Below the pieces are notes generated by a model. It worked only from the letters and a program-made list of their open reading frames with translations, searched no databases and was not told where the DNA came from. Of a stretch of 64,000 bases of DNA, positions 10,493 to 20,640 are shown piece by piece. This stretch comes from Anthoceros angustus (Eukaryota; Streptophyta; Anthocerotopsida; Anthocerotales; Anthocerotaceae), in NCBI GenBank assembly GCA_010909165.1, contig MU008171.1, positions 868,001 to 932,000 of the forward strand, in the 5' to 3' direction. The position numbers and the translations under genes were made by a program. Each line of letters begins with the position of its first letter. Position 1 is the stretch's first letter.

Positions 10493-12197
10493 ACCTACTA
10501 ATTTGTCTTCTTTACGCGCATATTTAGGACTGTGCAATTATTACAGAGTCTACATACAAGATTTCAGTAGCATTGCTAAGCCTTTGAATCAGTTGTTGCG
10601 CAAGGATGTGACATGGGACTGGACAGAGGCCTGCCAAAAGGCATTCGAGATGCTAAAAACAAAACTTACAGAATTACCAGTTATGGCTTTCGTTCTTCAT
10701 ACTGATTGGAGTCAACTCGGGCTTGGTGCTGTGTTGGCTCAGGTAGATGATGCAGGCCATGAACGAGTTATTGCATATGCTTCACGCAGTAACAATCGAG
10801 CTGAGTCTAACTATCCCAGCTATGAGGGAGAGTGTTTAGCTGCAGTTTGGGGGGTCTGTCATTTTAGGCCGTACCTCTATGGCAAGCGCTTTACATTGGT
10901 TACAGATCATCAGCCACTTAAGTGGCTGATGACGAACAATACTTTGAGTGGTAAGGTGGCTCGGTGGGCGATGACGCTGCAAGATTACGACTTTGAAGTG
11001 GTACACCGGCCTGGAAGTTGTCATCAGAATGCTGATCTGTTGTCACGTCATCCTATGGCCAGCAGCGAGGATCTCACAGAGGCTAGGCAAGACCATGAAG
11101 ATGATGTGGTGGCTACATCTGTTGCAGCCATGTTGGTCGCACTTTGTGAGATCAAGACCACACATGCTACTATTCGGCATGCTCCAAGTCGGGATATCTG
11201 GGAAGATGAGGCAACCATGCGATACTTGCAGACTGGGCTGTATCCCACCGGTTGTCCTATTGATCAGCAAGACCGCATCAAGCACCGTGCTTCCAGGTAT
11301 TACTGGCGGGATGGATATCTGGTGAGAAAATTAGTCTCTGGAGCTCAGCGTTTGGTGCCACCTCCTCAGGATCGGGTAGCCTTAGTCATGCGAGCTCACG
11401 CTGATTTGGGGCATTTTGGCATCAAGCGGACATACAGTCTGCTGGTACCTCATTTTCATTGGTACGGCATGTATGGTCAAGTGCGAGATGTGGTAGCATG
11501 TTGTGAGCAATGCGATCGGGTCAAGGCATCTTTCAGCATCAAGCCATCACATTTGCAACCACTACCTATCATGGGACTGTTCTTTAGGTGGTCTTGTGAC
11601 CTTATTGGGGAGTTGCCACGCACACCACGGGGAAATGTTTATGTCATGGTGATGGTCGAACACTTCTCTAAGTGGGCTGAGATCGTTGCATTGCTTGACA
11701 AGACTTCCAGAAGTACGTCTCAAGCTTTCCTGCAGCATGTGTTAGGCAGGTTTGGTAGTTGTGCAGAATGCTTGATGGACCAGGGTTCTGAGTTCCGAGG
11801 AGAATTTCAGGATTTGCTGGATTCGGCATTCATTGATCATCGGTGGACCAGCAGGGACCATCCACAGGCTGATGGACTTGCTGAGCGTTTGGTTCAAACG
11901 ATCAAACAAGGATTGAGGAAGTTACTTTTGCAGATGCCCAAGAGTGATTGGGACCTGGCGTTGCCATACGTGGCTATGGGCTATCGCATGAGTAAACATG
12001 CTTCTTTGGCACATTTTTCACCATATTTTTTACTCTTTGGTCGTGATCCAGTGCCACCAGTGGCTATTGCTAAGGATATGCAACAGGTGGTAGACCTGGA
12101 CAATCCCGCTGTATGGGCTAAGGTGGTTGGTGAACGTGCTGCTTTATTTCAGAGCTATGCCCATGGCTATGGCCAATCTCAGAATTGCACAGCATAG
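10440..12197 (+). CDS. RNase H and integrase of the gypsy element
   Basis: The longest intact frame of the element (585 codons). Residues about 80-200 are Ty3-type RNase H: HTDWSQLGLGAVLAQ, SYEGECLAAVWGV and LVTDHQPLKWLM supply the Asp-Glu-Asp residues. Residues about 315-365 form the integrase zinc domain (HADLGHFGIKRTYSLL, then CCEQCDRVK). The catalytic core follows, with SCDLIGELP, CLMDQGSEFRGEF and GLAERLVQTIKQG giving the DDE triad, then LLFGRDPVPP. It overlaps the end of the RT frame, implying a frameshift near 10480. It stops at 12195-12197, while coding continues in another frame from 12127. Confidence 0.9.
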   Translation: MALCLMLLRFRPILEVAEPTNLSSLRAYLGLCNYYRVYIQDFSSIAKPLNQLLRKDVTWDWTEACQKAFEMLKTKLTELPVMAFVLHTDWSQLGLGAVLAQVDDAGHERVIAYASRSNNRAESNYPSYEGECLAAVWGVCHFRPYLYGKRFTLVTDHQPLKWLMTNNTLSGKVARWAMTLQDYDFEVVHRPGSCHQNADLLSRHPMASSEDLTEARQDHEDDVVATSVAAMLVALCEIKTTHATIRHAPSRDIWEDEATMRYLQTGLYPTGCPIDQQDRIKHRASRYYWRDGYLVRKLVSGAQRLVPPPQDRVALVMRAHADLGHFGIKRTYSLLVPHFHWYGMYGQVRDVVACCEQCDRVKASFSIKPSHLQPLPIMGLFFRWSCDLIGELPRTPRGNVYVMVMVEHFSKWAEIVALLDKTSRSTSQAFLQHVLGRFGSCAECLMDQGSEFRGEFQDLLDSAFIDHRWTSRDHPQADGLAERLVQTIKQGLRKLLLQMPKSDWDLALPYVAMGYRMSKHASLAHFSPYFLLFGRDPVPPVAIAKDMQQVVDLDNPAVWAKVVGERAALFQSYAHGYGQSQNCTA

Positions 12198-12624
12198 GGA
12201 TTCGCTTCGTTATGCTTACACACGTAGTGGCAATTTTCGGCCCAAGCTACGCAAATTTCATGTGGGAGATTATGTGTATCTGCAGCGACAGACAACCGAT
12301 ACATTGGAGACGTCAGCTAATCGCTATGTGCTGCGCATCAAGGAAATACTTGATAGTGGTATTCTGGTGCTTCAGGGTAAGGATGGGCGCACTCTGAAAG
12401 ATCACATGACCAATTGCGCACCTTGCCATTTGCCAAATCTAGATTCCACAATTGTGACTGCAAACTGGATCCCGCCAAGTGATTACCCATGCCAACTTTG
12501 TCAACGTATAGATGACCCAGAGCTGATGCTGCTGTGCGATGGTTGCAATGGCGGATTCCACTTATTTTGCCTCACTCCTCCACTGACAGATGTGCCGGAA
12601 GGGCTGTGGTATTGTCCTCGGTGA
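12127..12624 (+). CDS. Integrase C-terminal region ending in a PHD finger
   Basis: 165 codons continuing the polyprotein in a new frame. Residues about 25-95 contain the post-integrase module (FRPKLRKFHVGDYVYLQR, then an SH3-like segment with ILDSGILVLQG), where chromoviruses normally carry a chromodomain. Residues about 119-165 instead form a PHD finger: Cys-x2-Cys (PCQLCQRI), LLCDGCNGGFHLFC with Cys-x2-Cys and His-x2-Cys spacing, and PEGLWYCPR with a conserved Trp before the last Cys pair. The frame stops directly after Cys-Pro-Arg, one zinc ligand short, and the next frame continues with Cys codons, so a one-base loss at the end is likely. PHD fingers bind histone H3 tails. A role in choosing integration sites is inferred. 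Confidence 0.8.
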   Translation: MVNVLLYFRAMPMAMANLRIAQHRDSLRYAYTRSGNFRPKLRKFHVGDYVYLQRQTTDTLETSANRYVLRIKEILDSGILVLQGKDGRTLKDHMTNCAPCHLPNLDSTIVTANWIPPSDYPCQLCQRIDDPELMLLCDGCNGGFHLFCLTPPLTDVPEGLWYCPR

Positions 12625-12686
12625 GGCTTGCCCGGTGGGCCTAGTGACTAATCGTGGGTAGTCAAGCACAATCTTTGGGCTCAATC

Positions 12687-12695
12687 TTTGGGGGA
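12687..12695 (+). promoter_or_regulatory. Polypurine tract
   Basis: The short tract 'tttggggga' directly precedes the TGATGTAGAC start of the 3' LTR. This is the expected position of the RNase H-resistant primer for plus-strand DNA synthesis. Confidence 0.65.
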
Positions 12696-13303
12696 TGATG
12701 TAGACTTGCTTTTCTCTTGGGATGCCAACATTGAGCTCCATTTTATGTGAGAATTGGTTGAAGATCGGTGTGTGTCTGTTGAACTAGCATGATAGTATTC
12801 CCAGAATCAATGTGACAAGAGTGTAGAGGTGAGAGTTTTGGTCAACTGGTTGTTTTCCACGATAGTCATGTCCATAGTCCTTACACATCGGGTAATTGCC
12901 AATTACAATGAAAGCATATAGATAAGCATGGTTGTTAGGTAGAGCTTCTGTGATGAATAAGCAAATGACTTATTCACAATTAGGGTTAGAAGACGTGTAG
13001 TCAGAAATCGCTGCACTCAGTCATGGACGTGGGAGCGGGAAGCAAGATGAGCGATCATGATGTGATCGCATGCGCGGGAGCTTGGACCGACGATAAAAGC
13101 GCAGGAGAGCAAGGCGATAGGTGGTTGTTAGAGTCTTCGCGTTGCGCAATGTAGTTATGGTAGCCACAATGAATCACATCAACTTTTGAGACAATCCGAG
13201 TTCTTGCTATGCTTGAGTCACCACTTGAAAGCGATCTGCGTTTCCGACGATGAACGCCAACCCCAAACGAGACTCACCGAGAATCGGTTTGTAGACCTCG
13301 TGA
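12696..13303 (+). repeat. 3' LTR of the gypsy element
   Basis: Starts with TG immediately after the polypurine tract. The right part (12865-13302) matches the 5' LTR at 3812-4258. The left part (12696-12864) is absent from the 5' LTR but is repeated downstream at 13304-13479. The right boundary is approximate. Confidence 0.75.
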
Positions 13304-13479
13304 TGATGTAGACTTGCTTTTTCCCTTGAGATGCCAACATTGAGTTCCATTTTATGTGAGAATTGGTTGAAGACTGGCTGAAGTGTGCTGTTGAACTAGC
13401 ATGATAGTATTCCTGCAGAACTGTTGTATGACAAGAGTGTAGAGGTGAGGGTTTTGGTCAGCTGGTTGTTTTCCACGAC
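13304..13479 (+). repeat. Second copy of the LTR left part
   Basis: Repeats 12696-12864 with small indels and then stops at 'ttttccacgaca', after which unrelated sequence begins. It creates an A-B-A arrangement at the right end of the element, either from unequal LTR recombination or as a remnant of a second tandem LTR. Confidence 0.75.
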
Positions 13480-13989
13480 ACCATTCCCTTGGGAGCAAAT
13501 CCTAGGACTACAACGACATTGAGGGTGAATGTGGACCTCATGGAGGACTTGATGAAGATGAAGAACGTGCCCTGCATCACACTTGAATACAACTGAACCG
13601 ACACCTGCTATGGGTAGGTTGTGATCATCTCAGGATGATCGATGTCCTGGTGGTGAGTAAGACTCAAAAGAGTTTGTTGTAACAAATATGTGAAGTAGCT
13701 CCACTGCCTAAGTACCATGAGGTATTGGAGGGCTTGGAAGAAGCCAAGCACACAGTGAGCACTGGAGTTGAGGAAGATTGTTTCTTCACGCAATGTTAGC
13801 TCCTGTGGGGCCTCCTCCGAGGTTCCCATTCTTCTTCACGACAATCCTTTTCCATGTGATTTGGGATTCGCACCAATTACATATAATCCCATCTTGTTAC
13901 CTCTTGCGGTGTTGAAGAAGATGCCTCCATCATGGAAAGTATGCGTGATATGGGGTCGGAAAGTAGAACCTCGGCCTCCCGTCTCTTCC

Positions 13990-14700
13990 TCTACCTTTGT
14001 GAATACATCACCGCCGCTTGTTGGAGGAGGTGATGATGCTGCCTCCTCCTCGTAGCAATGCTCCAATAAGTTCGAAACACGATGTCCGGCTCTTCATTTG
14101 GATCTTCATCGCCTTTTCCGACATTACAATTTTGAGTTGTAATGAAAGCCCTATAAGAAGGTGGCAATGAAGATAAGAGAATGACGTAAGCCTCCATCTC
14201 GAGATAGGTACGCTTGAAGATTCCAAATGGGATCGTGCCAATCAAAATGCATTAACATGATGTTCGATGGTGTGGACTCCTTCATTGAGAGGTTGCGGAA
14301 GTTACGTGAAGCAACAATACTCATTACATCTCGAGATGAATATAATTGAGCAAGGTGAGTCCACATATCCTTGGAGGTCTTTGCGCAGCGACATGTCTCA
14401 CCATATGTTGAGAAAGTCCACCGACCAATAAATCTTGTGCCTTCTCCCGCGGCCCTGTGAAGGTTGAAGTTCACGTTCAAATCGGGCGTGTGGCCTTGGA
14501 ATTGATCCATCGACGATGCCCCAAAGGTCTCTTTGCCGCAAAGCTCCTCGCATTCTCAATGACCGATGTCATAATCCCTTCCATTGAATCATCTTTCTTT
14601 GAATCACCATAATGATAATGCAATGAAGTGTTAGCATTATCATTACCCAATGGGGAATTAGGAATGCTTTGTTCTTCATCATTGATCACTCCAGCCATTG
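13990..14700 (-). pseudogene. Ty1/copia Gag remnant
   Basis: On the minus strand, 14698-14477 opens with an acidic leader and 14510-14151 reads SKDMWTHLAQLYSSRD, FRNLSMKES and, across a frame change, VILLSSLPPSYRAFITT. This order (Trp-x2-Leu, Tyr, 'LRNL-M-E', then 'LL-SLP-SY') is the UBN2-type Gag of plant copia elements. Frame changes occur near 14245 and 14510. The element's 5' LTR and primer site lie at higher coordinates (15805-16049), which fits minus orientation. No pol domains were recognised downstream (13480-13990), so the copy is truncated. Confidence 0.65.
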
Positions 14701-15817
14701 TAGGTGATTTAGAGGACTAGGCCTCACGATGCCTCTCATCTTCTCTATTGCATGCAAACTCTTCTCTTGCATCATAATCGATTCGGATGATGATAGCATG
14801 CTCTCAAATCTCGCATTATCAACCTTAGAGAGAATAGACAATTTTGTCCTTAATTCAGATAATTCTCCTTAAGATCAAAGGATTGGATTCTAAGAGTTGC
14901 TAATTGACTATCAATTTCTTGAAATCTAAGAGTTTCTATGCTATTTTGTCTTGAGACTAGAAGATAAAGGAGTACTAATACCAGATTCAAATTTGGGATA
15001 TGTTGGAGAGCTAATTCTAATGCCTTGACGTGAATTGAAAAAACTTCTAGCAAATCACGCCTAGCTAGCTTGATAAACTTCCTTGATCCGTTTAGAAATT
15101 AAAATAGATGCAATAAAGTTTGCTATACAAGAGGAGGTTTCTTCTATCTCTCCTCTATAGCTTGTTGTCTTCTATTGCTTCTATGTTGGACTCCTAATTT
15201 GTTCTTGTTGTCTTGCAGACTACTCTCTTCTTAACTCTATGCCTCTCCTTCTAAGGGAACACAAATCCATGGAGGAAGGACAAAGAATTAGTGCATAAAA
15301 GCATTGTTAGAAGAGAAAGATTAGCATAAAAGAATGCATGCAAAGATAGCAATTCTAGGATAAACACAATCCATCTAGGCAAAAACACAATCCATCTAGG
15401 CAAATGCTAGATTAGAAAGTGTCTCCTAGATAAGCTACTTAGATGCATGAGGATGACAAGCAAACAAAGAGCACGTGGTGCTCGGATACTACATGATGAG
15501 AATCATACACAAGCTCGCCAACTCAGAGCTGCATGTGTTGGGCTCCTAATTTGTTCTTGTTGTCTTGACTACTTCTCTTCTTAACTCTATGCCTTCTCCT
15601 TCTAAGGGAACACAAATCCATGGAGGAAGACAAAGAATTAGTGCATAAAAGCATTGTTAGAAGAGAAATGTTAGCATAAAAGAATGCATGCAAAGATAGC
15701 AATTCTAGGATAAACACAATCCATCTAGGCAAATGCTAGATTAGAAAGTGTCTCCTAGATAAGCTACTTAGATGCATGAGGATGCAAGCAAACAAAGAGC
15801 AAGTGTGCTCGATACCA

Positions 15818-16049
15818 TGATGAGAATCATACACAAGCTCTAGCAATATGTGTTGCATTACATTCATAATAGAAAGTACATGCCTTTATGTAGGCAAGGT
15901 AGTTGTAACCAATAAGTGGTTGTAATAACTAACCAATTAAATAACTACTAAAGAAACTACCTAGAGCCCTAAGGACTAAATTAATTATTAAGTCCTAGGT
16001 GCCCTAGTGAAGAGTGCCCTAATAGTAAGCTATTTTATGAAGTCCAACA
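15818..16049 (-). repeat. Copia LTR, copy 2 (232 bp)
   Basis: In minus orientation it begins TGTTGGACTTC and ends in ATCA. The adjacent primer site (15807-15817) is 'TGGTATC' followed by GAGC, one base short of the perfect site in the next copy. It matches 16857-17091. A third, truncated end survives at 15494-15516. Confidence 0.7.
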
Positions 16050-16844
16050 ACTCATTGTGAGTCGCTGCATCATTTCATGGATAGCCTCCTTCCCAGCACT
16101 ACCTGCAGTTAGAATTGTATAAGCATGGTGGCCCGTGCCCAGAAGCACTCTGCTGAAGCACCTTGCTAATGGCCCACTGGTAGCCCATACCACCGGCTCT
16201 CCAAGGCCCAACGCATTGCTCTTTTGCCTCGTGGACTGGACTTTCCGCTGTTGCTCCGGTGTATACTGTGATTGTGGAAGAAGGATATGAGGGAGAAACG
16301 AAAAGTGACGTGGACTGAAGACCCAGCTGTACAAGTCGAGAGGAAGCAGCCTCGAAAGGGCCCTCAGTGGCAAGCATGGTCAAGATAGTACACCGCCTGT
16401 GGGGGTCGAGATCACCGGGAAGTTGTGGCTGCATTCCAAGACGGAAATAGCAACCTCAAGAGACCTTCTTCATGTACCATAGTAGAGGTGGCAGCCAGCC
16501 GTAGAAGCAATGGACAAAGGTATAAGGCTCCCTCCCAAGACACCTCCAACATCCTTGAGCTCCTCAAGATCACGCCTCAAAATGTGTCTTGAGTGAGTTG
16601 TATACTACTTCTCTTCTTAACTCTATGCCTTCTCCTTCTAAGGAACACAAATCCATGGAGGAAGGACAAAGAATTAGTGCATAAAAGCATTGTTAGAAGA
16701 GAAATGTTAGCATAAAAGAATGCATGCAAAGATAGCAATTCTAGGATAAACACAATCCATCTAGGCAAATGCTAGATTAGAAAGTGTCTCCTAGATAAGC
16801 TAGTTAGATGCATGAGGATGCACAAGCAAACAAAGAGCACGTGT

Positions 16845-16856
16845 GCTCTGATACCA
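16845..16856 (-). promoter_or_regulatory. tRNA-iMet primer-binding site
   Basis: The minus strand reads TGGTATCAGAGC, the canonical complement of the initiator Met tRNA 3' end, directly against the LTR end at 16857. This fixes the orientation and LTR boundary of the copia element. Confidence 0.85.
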
Positions 16857-17091
16857 TGATGAGAATCATACACAAGCTCAAGCAATATGTGTTGCATTGA
16901 TTCATAATAGAAAGTACATACATTTATATAGGCAAGGTTGTTGTAACCGTTAAGTGGTTGTAATAACTAACCAATTAAATAACTACTAGAAGAAACTACT
17001 TAGTGCCCTAAGGACTAAATTAATTATTAAGTTCTAGGTGTCCTAGTGAAGAGTGCCCTAATAGTAAGCTATTTTATGAAGTCCACCAACA
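16857..17091 (-). repeat. Copia LTR, copy 3 (235 bp)
   Basis: Minus orientation, TGTTGG start at 17091. It matches copy 2 almost throughout with only small indels and a few substitutions. Confidence 0.75.
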
Positions 17092-17699
17092 TTGTGAGTC
17101 AGTGCATCATTTCATGGATAGCTCCTCCTTCCGGCACTACTGTGTTAGAATTGTATGGTGGCATTTGCCCAGGCCTAGAAGCACTCTGCTGAATGGGTCA
17201 TGGTTACCGCTATGCCCATGTAGCCCACTGCTCCAAGGCCCAACGCATTGGCCGCTTTTGCCTCGTGCCAGCAGCGATTTCCTGCTGCTCCTGTATACCT
17301 GTGGATTGTGGAAGAAGGATATGAGGGAGAAACGAAAAGTGACGAAGGACCCAGCTGGTGGCCAAGGTCACCATGTCGAGGAAGCAGCCCGAAAGGGCCC
17401 TAGTGGGCGATGGCAAGATAGTACCGCCTGTGGGTCGACACCGGGTAGTTGTGGCCGATTCCAAGACGGAATAGCAACTCAAGAGACCTTCATGTACCTG
17501 AGTAGAGGGTGGAAGACTCCGTAGAAGCAATGGACAAAGGCCCCTCCCAAGACACCTCCAACATCCTTGAGCTCCTCAAGATCACGCCTCAAAATGGTCT
17601 TAGTGAGTTGTCTACTTCTGGCCAATGGGAGCGCATACAATCCCGTGTCGTTGTAGTAAGGAGTCCGCTCCCAAGAGAATGATAAGCTGGCTTGTCAGC

Positions 17700-20640
17700 G
17701 TTCGATTCTCACCTCACCTTTGTGGCGCATTTTAACACACACATTCGTTATTGCAGGAGACGCCCCGACTCCAACAAATTTCACTGCCCACATGGCAGGC
17801 CCGAACTCGGGCCGAATCAAGAAAAGAAGGCCACCCGCCAACGCAAAGACCTCAAAGCGGTGCTCAGGTTTTGCCCCGCCCACTGAGTGGCAAGAGGTCA
17901 AGAGGCGTGAGAAGAGCAGTAAAGGGACGCCGCCCAAGGAGGAGGTCACCGGAGAACTTCACCCGTGAGCAACCCCACTGCTGGAGCCGGGCCCCTTGAC
18001 TGACCTTGAGAGGCAAGGGGTCAGCCGCCCGACCCCTCACCCTCCTCCGAGCCCCAGGGACGAAGAGGGCGAATTATGGCAGTCCAAGGCCAAGAGGGCC
18101 AAGTGAGGGTGAAGCTCCCACCGGCAATCAGTGTGACTCTAAGGGACCTGATTAGTCCGGAGGAACCCAAACCGGGACGACTCTGTTCGGATCGCGTGTG
18201 AGGTCCCATGACCGTGAGATGCCCGCTCCTCTACGGACTTTTGGGGGCCTCACCAGTGGCCGTGGAAGAGACACGGTCACGGCTACCGTCATGGACGGTA
18301 TGCTCTGGGGTCTCTGTGGGGAGAAGACCTTGTGAAGTAGGTAGGCCACCAGAGGCGAGAGATGGTGCCCTCCAGAGCACTGAGGCGCCCGTGGAGGCGA
18401 GGAGGAAGCGCGTAAGCCCGGCCATCAAGAAGGGAACGGAGGCCGAAGGGAAGTTTGGTCCATTCATAGATCGATTAAATTCCTTCACCGGTGAGCAACA
18501 AGGTGCATGAGGCCCAAGCGGGTCAAGACCTCCAAAGTGGAGAGGGGTAGCGCAGCAGAGGAGGCCCGGGCGCAAGGCAGAAGGCTCGCGACTGGCCGAG
18601 GCGGCCCGACCAACCAAGTCCAAAGCCTGTGTGAAGGCGAGGGAGGCGGAAGCCGCCGCTAAGATCGGACCACATCATCGTATGCGGATCGGAACTGTGG
18701 AGGGAGGTAGGGCGGGGCTGGCAAGCAACTCAAGACGGGAGCAGGAGGCGGAAGTGGCGGGGCCAGCCCATGCCGAGAGAAGGAAGCCCGCTTCAAGGAG
18801 ATGGAGGATTCCACCCGCTGGCGCGAGGTGGAGCAAAGCCGCGTGAGATGGAAGACCGCAAAGAGACTCGAGTCAGCCCAAGTTACCATTGAGAGGAATG
18901 GTATCTGGTGGCGTGATCACGATTAACGAGATAGAGCGGCTCCACCGCTGGCGGACGGAGGAGGCGGCATGGAACAAGGAGCAGTGACGCCGAAATGGAG
19001 AAGGACTGGCGAAGTTAACGGGCAAGCGTAGTTGCCCGACCGCCCTGGAGAGGGAGATGGCGGAGCTAACGGCCGTTAAACGGGAGCGAGAGCACCGGAC
19101 GCAAAAGAAGCCGCCGTCCGCTTAAAGGCGGAAGGGAGCGCCGCGCTATGGCTGTAAGTCGCGCAGAGCGAAACGACGAGCCGGAGCAAGGAGCAACAGT
19201 TGCAGGAGGTGACCGAGGCGGCCCTGTGGCCTCCGAGATTCGCCCGCCCACCAACGAACTCGGGGAGATGGTCCAAAGAAGCACAGACGCCGCCTCCGAG
19301 CACCAATGAAAGGAGTATCGGTGCCCGCACATGTGGAAGAGGCAATCCAAAGAAATTGACTCGGATTTTGCCTACTACCACGCCGAGCTCCTTAAGGCAT
19401 TGAAGCCTCTCCACAAATGGACGGACTCAAGGCCTGTAAGGGATGAAGGCATGGGGACAAAGACGGGACCCTAGTGGCCCCTGCTTGGAGACGACGGCAA
19501 TGGAGAAGAGCCTCAGGAGCAGGACGCGCCAATACAACGGATCTCGTGGTAAGTCCACCGCAACCGCCGGGAGGATAGAGGCGGGCCCCGAAGGGGCGCT
19601 GAAGGAGGAAGCCAACCCGACCCAAGACAAGGGCCTGGGTGGGGATGAGGGCCTAGCAAGAAGAGGTCCGCAGACAAGGGGTCCGAGCGGGACCGGACTG
19701 GATAAGTTCACCGAGGTCCGAACCCCAGAGATGAGACCGACCCGCAGACCGACTCAGAATAAGGCAGACTCAAGTCTGCAGAGTCGAGACCGACCTCGAG
19801 GTCCTGACTCGTGAAGCAAGGAGGAGTCCCTCCGACTTACCGGGGAGCGCCACGGTATTCTACCGAGGGGACCCACCGGGGCGGGGACGACGTTGTGGTA
19901 ACGGCGGTCGCCGACCGCCGCCGAGCCCAACCCGGCTGTGATTCCGGAAGAGGAAGGGGCCCGCGGATCATCCGATTGGGTGCGCCCGCAACCGCCAGAC
20001 GGGAGATTGACCACCAACCGAGACGGAACCTGTGACCTTCCTGTGCCCACCGCCGACGTAAGGAGATAGGAGGGAGGAATAGGATGGTAGGCGGCCGACA
20101 TGCATCGAAATGGCCACCAGCTCGTAATAGGGTGTAATAAAGACGCCGACTCTGGGCGTAGTATAAGAGGGCCGAGGCGCCAATAAATCATCTTCTTGGT
20201 GTTGATGCCGCTTGCACCTTGTGTGTCTTCATGTTAACGTGAGTCCCGAGTCATCGAAAGGTGCACGGCGCCCGAGAGAGATCGATCAAGGTCCCGTGAC
20301 GACCCTAACGTGGTGGTGTGTGCAGGAAGAGCGACTGGGGACCCGTGTTCGCCTAGAAAGGCCGCCCAAAGGCCGAGCGGACCGAACGGGTGAGCTTGAG
20401 GAACTCCGGAGGCGGGCAGAGCCCGACGAGAGGCCCGGTTGAGCAACGAGGAGGTCCGGATCGTAGCCACTTCATGCTTCTTTTCCAAGGTTGATGAGCG
20501 AGGAGAGTGAGAGGAACGACTAAAGGGACGAGTGACGGCGGAACGATACACGGACGCAAACGGTCTCAAACGCTTACACACCGGCCCTGTTTCGTGAACG
20601 TTATGAGTAGTTAGGACGAAACGACGATTATGCGCGCGTG
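17700..20640 (+). mobile_element. GC-rich degraded retroelement, coiled-coil remnants and LTR-like end
   Basis: A GC-rich stretch with many short Arg/Glu/Ala-rich frames on the + strand (for example 17720-17968, 18208-18510, 19443-19814) and no frame longer than about 125 codons. The composition resembles the coiled-coil, low-complexity Gag-like region of plant gypsy elements broken by frameshifts. At the right end 'gtataagag' (TATA-like, 20161-20169) is followed by AATAAA (20182-20187), compatible with an LTR promoter and polyadenylation signal. I found no RT and no matching second LTR, so this is a tentative assignment. Confidence 0.35.

Larger units (their letters stand above)
3812..13479 (+). 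mobile_element. Ty3/gypsy LTR retrotransposon carrying a DNA methyltransferase and a PHD finger
   Basis: About 9.7 kb, read on the + strand. Order: truncated 5' LTR (3812-4258), Gag capsid (about 4960-5690), zinc knuckle (5870), aspartic protease (6717-6935, with a decayed tandem copy to 7981), linker, cytosine-5 DNA methyltransferase (8556-9450), reverse transcriptase (9700-10490), RNase H (10590-11050), integrase (11380-12120), a post-integrase domain, PHD finger (12484-12624), polypurine tract (12687-12695) and 3' LTR (12696-13303). RT before integrase places it in Ty3/gypsy. The polyprotein is broken by several frameshifts, so this copy is probably immobile. Gypsy elements with captured methyltransferases are known from charophyte algae. 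I know of no standard plant gypsy lineage that has both extra domains. Confidence 0.9.
14750..17610 (-). mobile_element. Copia leader/LTR tandem array
   Basis: Contains repeated units of about 1.03 kb: 15575-16607 and 16608-17610, plus a partial unit at 15212-15530. Each full unit holds a leader sequence, an LTR and about 550 bases of flanking sequence ending in 'ccaagacacctccaacatccttgagc'. In minus orientation each LTR starts TGTTGG and is followed by a tRNA-iMet primer site. The array may result from unequal recombination between LTR copies or a short non-autonomous (TRIM-like) element. No long reading frames exist here. Confidence 0.65.

Noticed and set aside
15220-17100. Regular repeats that could suggest a CRISPR array
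   Set aside because: Units are about 1 kb with LTR and primer-site structure in a plant nuclear context; no short direct repeats with unique spacers.
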